Shown here: positions 45,744 to 55,832 of the stretch, one piece after another
Layout of the letters: the number at the start of each line of letters is the position of its first letter
How positions within the stretch are numbered: the stretch's first letter is position 1
Source of the DNA: Fistulifera solaris
Taxonomy: Eukaryota > Bacillariophyta > Bacillariophyceae > Naviculales > Stauroneidaceae
Length of the DNA: 64,000 bases
Reading direction: 5' to 3'
NCBI GenBank assembly: GCA_030295235.1
Contig: AP026128.1
Location: forward strand, 620,001 to 684,000
Translations under genes and position numbers: made by a program
The notes under the pieces: model-generated
What the model saw: the letters and a program-made list of their open reading frames with translations, nothing else
What the model was told of the DNA's origin: nothing
The model's database searches: none

Positions 45744-46107
45744 GAATCTACTTAGGTTGCTCGATAAAGTAACAAAGCCTTATGAATGACAGTCCCGGAT
45801 GATTCATGAATCACCCCTCTAAGATAACCAAATCCTCAATAAACAATAGTCAGCGAGCGCGACCGCTCTTGATAAAGAAAAAGTCAGCGAGCGCGACCGC
45901 TCTCAATTGTCAATAAAGAAAAACCAGCCTACGTGACCCTGATGCAGCGAGCGACCTTCCAATAAAGAAAAACCCAGCCTACGTGACCTTCCACCGATCA
46001 AGGCTTTCGTCGAAAACTACTTCGTGTAAATAATCAAAACCCAATCTACACAATTTCAGTTTCAAACTAGACTTGGTTGATTAATATCACACATTACTCT
46101 ATACGTG

Positions 46108-46810
46108 TCATTCAGCCAATTGAAACATAACATCAAATACAAAAGGTCGGAGATCATCTCCGACTCCAATCTCCGAAATAGAGTCAAGGAACCATGTCCT
46201 CTCATTGAGGGCACGTCGACCATGTTTCAGAATTGTCGCCGCATAAAAACATACATATGGTCCGCAACTATGGCCATCATGTTGCAATAGTTTATTGGGA
46301 AGACGCATTTCTTGGTATTCCCACGGAGCTAAATCGGGTAATGTTGATTCCTGCTGCTCGCTTGTTGACGCGCATTCTAATTGCTGCCTCACCGCGCGAA
46401 TTTAAATAAACCTGAAAGCCAGACAGCATTAGAGTAGTGATCGTCCGGATCTTCGAGGGAGTCGAGCGAATAAATAACTCGATTATCGGCATCAACCACC
46501 ATCAACCACCAGTGCCTCTCCTTGCACATAGGGAATAAATGAATGCCCAAATTGTTCGATTTTGTCATAGAATTCAATGCCACAAACGCTGAACTAAGCT
46601 GCAGTCTACCCTCTCTCTTAATATTTTGGTTGGCGGAATCCCACAGATTACTCATGACATACGACGGGTGTGCAATAACTCCCTCATCCGTTCACGGTCT
46701 TGCTTGTTATGCTTTCAAGGAAACTGTTCACAATCGCGTCATTGAAATAACATTGCGAGTTCATAATTTCAAGGCATTCACTGGTTATGGATGCCGTGGC
46801 ACCACTTAGC
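46108..46810 (-). CDS. ULP1-type (C48) cysteine protease domain of the MULE
   Basis: The N-terminal part reads ECLEIMNSQCYFNDAIVNSFL, like the start of the ULP/SENP fold (WLND-type). The catalytic set is present: His in CKERHWWLMVVD, Asp in YSLDSLEDPDD, Gln in PNKLLQHDG and Cys in HSCGPYVC. Three overlapping open pieces must be joined across short frame changes. ULP1 domains captured by Mutator-like elements are known from plants; their substrate is unclear. It is the C-terminal end of the MULE coding region. Confidence 0.7.
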
Positions 46811-47048
46811 ACCTTGATATGATGCTTCTTTCCCTCTTCAGGTCGTGACGACTCAGCGACCTTTATCAACGCCCTTTGCACTGGATTGCAAAAAGGAGTG
46901 ACCGAAGAGATCCCCTGGCATCTTCTTTGTTGTAAATCAGATCGTTTCCATTCTTTCTTGTCCCTACAGTGATAAATGATTCTATTCCACTTCTTTCCTT
47001 TTGCTGTCTCTGCAAGAGTATTCCGCTGCGTGGATTGCAATATTGTTC

Positions 47049-48926
47049 TCACTCACAAGTCCTCGCTGGTTTGCTTCTGCGTTTTCGGGTTGAAGCCCTT
47101 CTTTTCATCGTTAAATCATTTGTTTCCGTTTCCGTAAATGATTCTGGAATATCAAACTCGTGTTCTTGAACCAAACAATTTAATTGCTCAATGGTTCCCA
47201 CAAATGGATAAGCTGTGTCGTAAAAATAGGATACGATCTTTGATGGTTCATCAGTAATGACTGGGGGTTGCAAAGGGGCTACTCCAATTTGCCTTACTTG
47301 TTGTCGACGTAATGAAAATTGATTTTCATTTCTGGGATCTACAATCTTACGTCTCAGGTCGAAGGGTGTTCTCAAGAATTGTGATGAGGTCCCACTAGTG
47401 GCAGTAGCGGGACTTGTTATAGCTCTCACGAAGTTCTTCTGGTTTTCGGAATACCCACTGAAAATGAACTTGAGAGCGCTTCATTTTGTGCCAAGTTCTT
47501 TCTTCGCAGATCTAGCGGCATTTTCAGGAAATGCGACGAATCGTCACTGAGATTACCGGATTTGGCGGGACTTGCATTCTTCTTTTGGATGTCTAATCGC
47601 CTTTTAAATACATGTGATGAATCGTCACTAGCAGACGTGGGCGGGACTTGCATTAGTGGGTTCTGTCTTCGGTATCTTTATAATCATATCTTCAGGAATC
47701 GTGATACTTCGGTTGTTGGACTGTTTGAATGAGATCTTGGCAGTGCTCTCAGATTACCCCTCTTCATAGTTGGCATCTCAACTATGGAAGAAACTGCTGT
47801 GGCGGGACTTCCTGCTTTTGCTTCTGCAATCGGTGGCGGTTTCAACTTCTTTTTTACGGGCATGAGTCGGGCCTTTGGCTCTGGAATTTGCTGTCAGTTT
47901 CGATCTTTTCCTTTTTTGTGTTGTATTCTCATTCATTGAAGACTTCGATAGTCAAGGCATGAGCTCTGATATCAGGTGGTGGCTTCAGATTTTGACTCTT
48001 CATGGTCGGCCTCTCAAAGATTGACGAATCAGTTGTGGCGGGACTTGTTCCTTCAGCTTTTTGATTTGGTGGCTGTTTCGGCCGTTTTCCTCTTTCTCGT
48101 TGCCATTTTGACTAATGAAAAATCTGTTGTTGCTGGACTGGAAGCACAAGCTGTTGTGGTCGGCGGTGGTTTCAAATTCGGTCTGGATGCGGTCGCTGTC
48201 TTCAATATCGATGACTTTGCGGTAGATGGACTTGCCTTCTGCGCTTTTTAAATTCGTTACTTGTTTGGATCTCCTCTTTGTTCTAGTTGTTGGCATTTCA
48301 TTTACTGAATATTCTGTTGTTGCGGGACTTGAGGCAAAAGCATTATGTGCGGTGCTTGGTTCCACATCTTCATCCTCTAGAATTGTCGACAGATGACCCG
48401 AGTGTGCACTGTTCAGACGGGAATCGTCATGGATGCCTACCTCGACATCATCAACCATGGTCAATTCTTGTTCGTGACTTCTTCTTTCCGTGTAATCCTT
48501 GTCACGAATAATTACTACAATATCTCGGTTACTACCTGACGGAGCAAGGTCCATATCCAGAAGATAGTTATTTTCGTTGTCGCCTTCAGCGTGAATTTCT
48601 GCAGCGTCTTCTCCAGTAAGCTTTAAAATCCGTGACTGGACAATGGCATTGGCTGCATCAGAGTCTTCTACTAAGCCAATCTTGTCAATATTGTGAAGGC
48701 CATGTCCTCCGGAGGTATCATCGTTGTCCAAATCTTCAGAAGTAATTCCTGCATCCATGTCAATGACGCATGTTGGGAAATGGTTGACCAGAATTGCGCC
48801 AGTTTCAAGTAATGCAGGATCCATGTACCTTCGATCATCTTTGAGGTAGTCCAGACACTGTCGAATTGTGTGATTCGGTGATCTGCAGTGAAAGCAGTGC
48901 CGAGGTAAGGGCTTGCCGTCTCTCAC
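47049..48926 (-). CDS. MULE middle region: zinc knuckle and repeated peptide motif
   Basis: At the start (minus strand, 48926) a CCHC-type knuckle is present: CFHCRSPNHTIRQC. A long acidic, low-complexity part follows. Towards the protease, a short peptide motif of the type DDSSHxxKxxLDLRRKN recurs at least three times (about 47340-47650). The frames are interrupted by single-base shifts. It probably links transposase and protease in one polypeptide; the function of the repeats is unknown. Confidence 0.5.
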
Positions 48927-49245
48927 GTTCGTCCAAGAGTTGATTCTAGCTGTTGCATGTGTTCCGCCTTTGGTTTGGTCCCAAAATCAAACAGACCATC
49001 GGCGGCAATCGCTTCTGCTATTGCATCGTTATTTCGACTGAGCTTGTTCTTTGAACTTGGCTCATACTCCTTTGTCATTCGTGCTGATTCCAGCGCCCGA
49101 TTGCTTCTTTTTCTTTGACTTACGTGGTCCCGGTTCACCATTACTGATTATTCTGTTCCCCGAGTTAAGCTTGTCAGTGTAAGTTGGTGATGGATAAATG
49201 TTTTCTGATTGATAAGCAAGCTTGATATCCCCAAATCCCGGGACG

Positions 49246-51277
49246 TCAAGTCGCCGGATAGTTGTTAAGAAACTCTGTAAGGAAGCTGACGATCACCACT
49301 TGTCGGAACTTTTCCAAACTCTTCGTAGAATTGCGAAAACACAGAGGGTGGGATTGAGGGCCAAGTTGAGGATCTTGTACGTGAAACAAGGTTGATGTGG
49401 CCGCAGTAGATTTCCGCATCGCTGTTCTACTGCAGGAGCAGTACAGGGACGGAGTGCTCGTGGGTTCATAAGTAACATACTCCGTCTTCTTGTGCTTTTC
49501 AGCGTACAATTTGAATTTCAAACTGCCATCGGGCATCCTTCAGCATCCTCTATTACAAAATCTAGATCTTCATTGCCTGTATCTTGCAAGCTTCGAAAGT
49601 ATATGGTGAGGAACCTAGCAGATTTGGTTGTTATTTCATCTCCGAAATTGTCGAAGAGATTCGGCAGCCGCCATCAAAAAGTTAGAAATGGCTAGTGGAG
49701 GGGTATTAGTCCTCACTTCATGATGTAGAAGCCACTGCTGGGCCGATTCGACATGATTTGTTGAACAGAAACCATATAAAGGGAACTTGTTTCCAACTGG
49801 CACGTGATCGTTGAGCAACCACCTCCATTCGTCGACGTCTCCACTTATCTCTGTGAAGCCATTCACTTCAGCTAGATAGGTAAAATATAGGGGCTCCCAC
49901 ATAGATTCATGTTGACTCGGTGTATTTCCAAACACAGTCCAATGAGTAGGATGAATTGTCCCAAGAACATAGATAACAATTCGCGCACCGGTACTAAGAG
50001 TTTCGTTTTCTTCAATTTGTGGAAGCGCTTTGACAAGCTTCTTCGCAGCATCCAAGAAGGCGTTAACATCTGGAGCTTTGCATCTCGCGCGCATAAACCA
50101 AGCGACCGCTCTGCCCTCTCAGCGATCGTTGATTGATATTGAATAGATGGTAAATGTTTGAAGAATATGAATCAAGCAATACTTCACGGAAACAACCAGT
50201 CCATAATGTTCTGCCAACGCTCGGACAGCGGCGAGAATGTGTCCTCGGTCAGTGAATACTGGAAACTCTTCCGAAATTGAACCCAGCTTGATACATCATG
50301 AGAAGGATATATATCATCCCTTGCTTGTTTTCCGAGGGAATCAACCCAAAACCAAGTGGAATGTTACTTCCATTTCCATCGACCCCTATGATCGGGACTC
50401 CAATTCCATCGTGTTCGGGTATACGGATGTGTGTTCCGTCTAAAAGATTGCAGGAATGCAGGCATTTCTAAAGAAGTGCGCCGGCATTCTCAATGAACAC
50501 AGTTGACCGAAAAAAGCATGAGTTCTGGTCAGTTTCTAAATTGACGGAGGCATTTGGATTTAGCTCGACATATTTCCGAAGATACTGGGCCAACAGCTCA
50601 TTGTACATCAACAAATCCTTTCGGGTAGACCTCACGGAAGTGTTTCTTGAGATTTGAATGCATTGTCGGGCCAACTTCGATGTCGAAACCCTCTTTCCTG
50701 AGGACGGCGTTGAGATTCTTGCGAGTAGCATGACTGTCGAAGTTTGGTGCCTGGAAGCATGTTTTGAAGAAGTCTTGAACAGCAGGAATGTTCTGCACTA
50801 TCATTGATTTTCTGCGGCAGTCCTTTGGGAGGTCGTTTGTTGGAGTGCAAAACAAACTGTGCCTGAAGTTAGTACTAGGATGGTCGTGTAGCAATCGAAG
50901 TTCGCCGTTTTCTTCCTTGAACTTAAGTGAGAACGTTTTGCAGCAAGTGCACACGTAGCAAGGGCTTTCTCCGTGCTTGCTGACATCTCGTAAGAGCTTT
51001 CGATCGCATTACACAAAAGCGATGCTGCGGAGAAGCTCCTCGTGATCATCCTCAGGGATCGGTTTGTCATAGAGAAACTTTTCAAAATCATACGGACCGG
51101 TTGGAGGAAGTGCCCCATATTTTTGCATAATCGTGACGAATGATCGCCGCCCTTCGTTTCAATGATCGACATGTTAATGTTGTAAAAGAGCAACAGTAGG
51201 AACGGAAGGGCAACTATGACAATAAGGAATGCAGCGTTCTGATCATCTTGTCGGCAGTCGGAGCGGAACAAACGCAC
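49246..51277 (-). CDS. MULE transposase (interrupted)
   Basis: Reading the minus strand: an N-terminal part (YGALPPTGPYDFEKFLYDKP), then a zinc-binding start domain (CTCCKTFSLKFKEENGELRLLHDH). The catalytic core begins with YNELLAQYLRKYVELNPNA and the DGT motif LDGTHIRIPEHDG (Asp codon 50438-50440), followed by GVDGNGSNIPLGFGLIPSEN. Further on are TNHVESAQQWLLHHEVRTN and a SWIM finger (CSC...CGH, about 49395-49450). This order is that of MULE/MuDR transposases. At least five frame changes or stops interrupt it, so activity is doubtful unless these are sequence errors. Confidence 0.7.
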
Positions 51278-51342
51278 AACGCGAACGATTGTGCGGTTAT
51301 TGTGCGTGACCTAAGTAGAACTAATGATGGATGGAAGGCCTT

Positions 51343-51472
51343 TAAGTAATTAGTACCACATCCAATGGCGCGTACTCTACTGTAAAGTTGAATGTAGTCA
51401 GTTAACGTCTCTCCTAACGGGAGAGCTATCGGAAGAGGTTCACCCTGGTTGGAGACCTAACGGAAGTCTCCC
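51343..51472 (-). repeat. MULE right terminal inverted repeat (130 bp)
   Basis: Exact reverse complement of 45614-45743. Confidence 0.95.
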
Positions 51473-51481
51473 ATTTCATGG
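51473..51481 (+). repeat. 9-bp target-site duplication, right copy
   Basis: ATTTCATGG, matching the left copy at 45605-45613. Confidence 0.93.
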
Positions 51482-51718
51482 TTTTCTACGTGCTTTTACG
51501 TGACGGCAAAGAGTATAGATCTAAAGAGTACTTAGAAACTCATTTGACCCGAATGGTACGTCAAACTTCTACGAAGCCGCCTGGCTTCCGTACGTGCAAG
51601 CTTCCTCCGCACACGGAAAAAGAAAAACAAAACTCTTATTTTTCCGAACCAATGATGACTTTACAACGCTCAGTGTTAAACACAAGTCCACCAGAGCGAA
51701 CACTGCAAATGAGCAATA

Positions 51719-54700
51719 ATGTATCCAACAGGCTGCTGCGCAAGGTACCCTTCACGCGGTTTCTTGGTGCGACGAACACGAGCTGCGTTGCGCTTATCTA
51801 CGTCGTCGTCTCCGGAATCGTTCGTTCGAATTGGAAATGTGCAAGTCCAGCGCGGGCCGAAAACATCGCACGTCAACTATCTCAAACATGTGCAGAAATT
51901 CCCTTCGTCTCTGTCTCATTTTTCGGTGGATGCTGCAGAAGGATCTTTTGCAGCAAGATTTTTGTCTCGTCGGCGGAGATGCGTGGTGGCGTCGTCAACT
52001 CGTCATGGCGTACGCTGAATTGATACAACGACCCATACAGGTGGTCTCCATTACGTCGGATTTGACAGAATCCGATTTAAAGCAACGACGTGAGCTTGCG
52101 AAAGCACCGAACGGTCGTGTGGAATTGAATTTTAGGAATGCACCTCCTGTTCAGGCCGCGATCGAAGGTCATCTGCTGTTGCTGGATGGTTTAGAACGAG
52201 CTTCTCGGAATGTTTTGCCGACTCTGAACAACTTACCGGAACACCGGAGTATGAATTTAGAAGATGGACGATTGTTAGTGTCGCCAGACCGGTACAAGGA
52301 GCTATCACATGCTAATGATATGCTCATTCCGGTGCATCCCGAATTTCGCGTCATTGCGACCACCGAAGTTGCTTCTTCCGCTTCCTTAGACCCTCCCCTT
52401 CGCTCCCGGTTTCAAATGAGACGTGTGGATACCACCACGGACGATATTTTGGCAAATTATGGTGACAGTAAGTGGCTTTCTACCCTCGTGTTAGCATTGC
52501 AAGGGTCCGCGCCCTTTCCGCTAAATCAGTTCCCAGTGACCGAAGCATTACTGCACGACTATCCATCCGAAGATCCTTATTCTATTTTCGTTCGCTCGTA
52601 TCCTATCGTAAAGAAGCTGGATGATAAGAAAACAGCTGCTTTTGAAGTTGCATGGCAACAAGTCTCTGGAACACATATGACGGATCAGTTGTCATCATAT
52701 TCGGTCACCTCTGTCCAACGGACTAGTGACGAAATGGCATCTGTGATACTCGCAGACAATGACTCTTTGGTGCAGATCGAAAGAGCGGTGCCTTGCGGTT
52801 CAAAGGAGCTTCAATCGATACCGACTTCATCGTTTTACCAGACAGCAGGCTTACGATCATTGTTTGCGCAAATGGTACAATCGCATGGAAGCAGCCGTGA
52901 TTTACTTTTGGTCAGTCCCCCAGGACAGGGTAAAACAGCGCTCGCGCTCTTCTTTAGTCAAAAACTTGGCTACGATGTGTACTGGATGCATTTACATGCC
53001 GAGCAAACCGATTTGTTTCTTCGTCGTGCCACTGTGCGAGGCGAGACTACATGGGAATCGACACCGTTGTTGCAGGCTGTCAAGACGGGTGGATTAGTTC
53101 TTTTAGATGGATTGGAAAAGTTGCGACCCGATGTGCTGGCTTCGTTGCAGAGCTTATGTACAGAGAGAGACTTTTTTCTCGCCGATGGAAGGCGGATCTT
53201 ACCGAGTGACAAAGATCCGGGTGGTATAGACAAAACGCAAATCATACGCGTTCACCCCAGCTTTCGGATTATCGCACTCGCGACGCACAAGGATTATAAC
53301 TCATTTACATGGCTTTCGGAGAACCTGGCGAGCATGTTTCACACCTTTTTTCTGCCAAATCCTACGGATGATTGTCTTCGAGCAATTTTAAACTCGGCTG
53401 TTCCTCGACGATCCCCAGAACTACTGGAATACTTGGTTAAACTTCGAAATGTTGTATCTGCATCAGTTGCTCGAGAATGCGGTGTGGAACCGCTTTCGGT
53501 GCGGAAACTGATCCAAATACTTCGTCGCGCAAAGGACCTTTCAGATCTTTTGTCCGTTGTCAACCAAGTCCTCGTCGCTGATTTACTGCCACCAACACAG
53601 CGCGCCACATTGGATACAGTTTTGAGTCATCGGGTAAAGCTGCCGACTACTGGAGAAAAGATTTCATCACGGAGTGAACAGATTTTTACGAATACTGATA
53701 GTGTTACTATTGGGACATTCACCATGGAACGAAATCGCGCGGTTTCGCAGCCAGAAATGGTGCCACAACCGCGTTTCTTTGACATTCCAAGCCACGTTTC
53801 AACGATCAAGGATCTCTTGGTTGATTGGTCCGATGGAGAAAGGGCCTTTTTGCTACTTGGGTCGCAAGGAGTAGGGAAGAATATGCTTGTAGACCGCCTT
53901 TGTGAAATCGCAAACTGGGAGCGCGAATACATCCAGTTGCATAGAGATAGCACTATTGGTCAGATTACTTTACAGCCGTCAGTGGAGTCGGGACAAATTG
54001 TTTGGCATGATTCACCGCTGGTCAGGGCAGTTATTTATGGGAGGTCACTCGTTGTTGACGAAGCTGACAAAGCACCAATCGAAGTGCTCGCGGTTTTGAA
54101 GAGCCTTGTCGAGGATGGAGAATTGTTACTTGGTGATGGACGGCGAATAAGCCGCTCTATAAAGGCCGGTGATGCTGACACAATACCTATTCATCCCAAC
54201 TTCACTATATGGGTGCTTGCAAATCGACCGGGCTTTCCTTTCATGGGCAACGCCTTTTTCAAACTTATTGGGGATTGCTTCTCGACGCGAGTCGTCGCAA
54301 ACCCTGATTTGACCTCTGAAATGAAGCTTCTTGAATATTACGGACCACGAATCAATCGAGAAGCAATCACGTCTCTCGCTTCTTGCTTTTGCTGAGTTGC
54401 GCTCGATGTCAGACCAGCAAATCCTTTCGTATCCTTACTCGGCTCGCGAAGCTGTTGCAATTGTGAAGCATCTTAATCAGTTCCCGGAAGATAGCGTAGC
54501 TACAGCCGTGCACAATGTTCTTGATTTCGACTCGTTTGACGATGCCACTTATAAAAATCTGATGGGTGTTTTCGCGCAACATGGCATCACTATGGACAAT
54601 TATGGCGGCACGTGGAAAGAGAGTTCTTCGGGCTACAAGGACCTAGCGATTGAATTTACGAATCGTGACGAGGAAGGGATCAGCTCTCAGCCTCCTGAAC

Positions 54701-55767
54701 TAAGTTCGCCTAAAGTCGGCAAATGGGATGACGACAACGAGGCTCACGTAGGTGGAAACCAATGGGCAGGTGGTACAGGGGGTAGTGATACAGCTGGTTT
54801 GGGCGGTAGAGGCGGTCCGTATAGATTAGATCGAGGGCACAAGGTTCACCAAGTCAGTGACGAGGCAAAAGCGCAGGTGAGCAAAGAAGCTGCCCAAGCG
54901 GCCCGCTTGATGGCCCAGCGAGAGTTGGAACAGAAATTACGAGAGATCAACATGAATGGTGATGAGTGGGGTATGTACCAGCAGTTTGTGACTCCCATCA
55001 AAAACGATATAGTAATTTTGAGAGCTATTTTGAACAAGGCAGAACTGACACAACCCGAAAAAGGTTGGATACGGAAACAAAGCCATGGCGAGATCGACGA
55101 GACGAGACTGGTGGATGGCGTGACTGGAGACAAGTACATTTACAAAAGGCGTGGTTACCTACAGGAATCTGGCCCGACTCCTAAGCCCAAACGTTTGCGG
55201 TTTGTTGTTGATGTTTCAGGTTCCATGTATCGTTTCAATGGGTACGATTCTCGTTTAGTGCGATGCCTTGAGGCAACAAATTTGATTATGGAAGCTTTTG
55301 ATGGGATGGAATCTCGATTCGATTACAGTATCGTCGGTCATTCCGGTGACTCTGCATGCATTCCGCTTGTAAATAGCGGTGATCCTCCGTCAAATGAAAA
55401 ACAACGAATGAGAATACTTCAAACGATGATTGCGCATTCACAGTACTGTCAAGCCGGAGACAACACGTTGCAAGCAATGGAGCAGGCCATTGCATTTGTT
55501 TCTTCTCAAAACAGCGACGACGATTCAGAGTCACTAGTGATCGGTATTTCCGATGCCAACTTGGAGCGCTATGGTATTCACCCACGTCAACTCGGAAAAG
55601 TCATGGAGACTAACGACAAGACGCGAGCGCATTGCATATTTATTGCCAGCTTTGGGAGAGAGGCGGAAGACATAAAAAATGAACTTCCAATCGGCCGGGG
55701 ACATGTGTGCATGCAAACGAGCGATCTTCCACGCATAGTAAAGAGTGTCCTTTTGGATGAACTATAA
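51719..55767 (+). CDS. VWA8: VWA8, mitochondrial AAA+ ATPase with VWA domain
   Basis: About 1,350 residues (animal VWA8 about 1,900). Arg/Ser-rich mitochondrial presequence MYPTGCCARYPSRGFLVRRT. Three AAA+ modules: the first has a degenerate P-loop (LVGGDAWWRRQL), the second a good Walker A (SPPGQGKTAL), the third GSQGVGKNML. The Gly-rich linker (HVGGNQWAGGTGGSDTAGLGG) and VWA domain with MIDAS (VDVSGSMYRF) match VWA8 closely, as do IVGHSGD and SDANLERYGIHP. Exact function is unknown; it is an ATPase of the mitochondrial matrix. One-base frame changes occur at the T5 run near 51930-51934 and near 54340. The right end of a transposon lies 160 bp upstream. Confidence 0.85.
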
Positions 55768-55832
55768 ACTTTCATATTTCATTTGAATGTAAAAAGACTA
55801 GTTGATTTGATTAGTGGTAACCATCATAAAAT

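Larger units (their letters stand above)
45614..51472 (-). mobile_element. Mutator-like element (MULE) with ULP1 protease
   Basis: 5,859 bp with perfect 130-bp terminal inverted repeats (45614-45743 and 51343-51472; ends GGGAGACTTCC...GGAAGTCTCCC). It is flanked by the 9-bp direct duplication ATTTCATGG (45605-45613 and 51473-51481). Both are hallmarks of Mutator-like transposons. All coding content is on the minus strand: a MULE transposase, a SWIM zinc finger, a zinc knuckle, short peptide repeats and a C48 (ULP1-type) protease. Identical repeats suggest a recent insertion. Confidence 0.95.
43658..51556. mobile_element. Tc1/mariner-like element split by a nested MULE
   Basis: Outer ends are inverted repeats of 30 bp: 43658-43687 and 51527-51556 agree at 29 of 30 positions (starting CCATTCGGGTCAAATGAG). 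TA flanks both ends (43656-43657 and 51557-51558), the target duplication typical of Tc1/mariner. Without the nested MULE and its extra duplication the element is about 2,031 bp. It carries a DDE-type transposase fragment (44649-45554). The right end lies about 160 bp before the VWA8 start. Confidence 0.85.
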
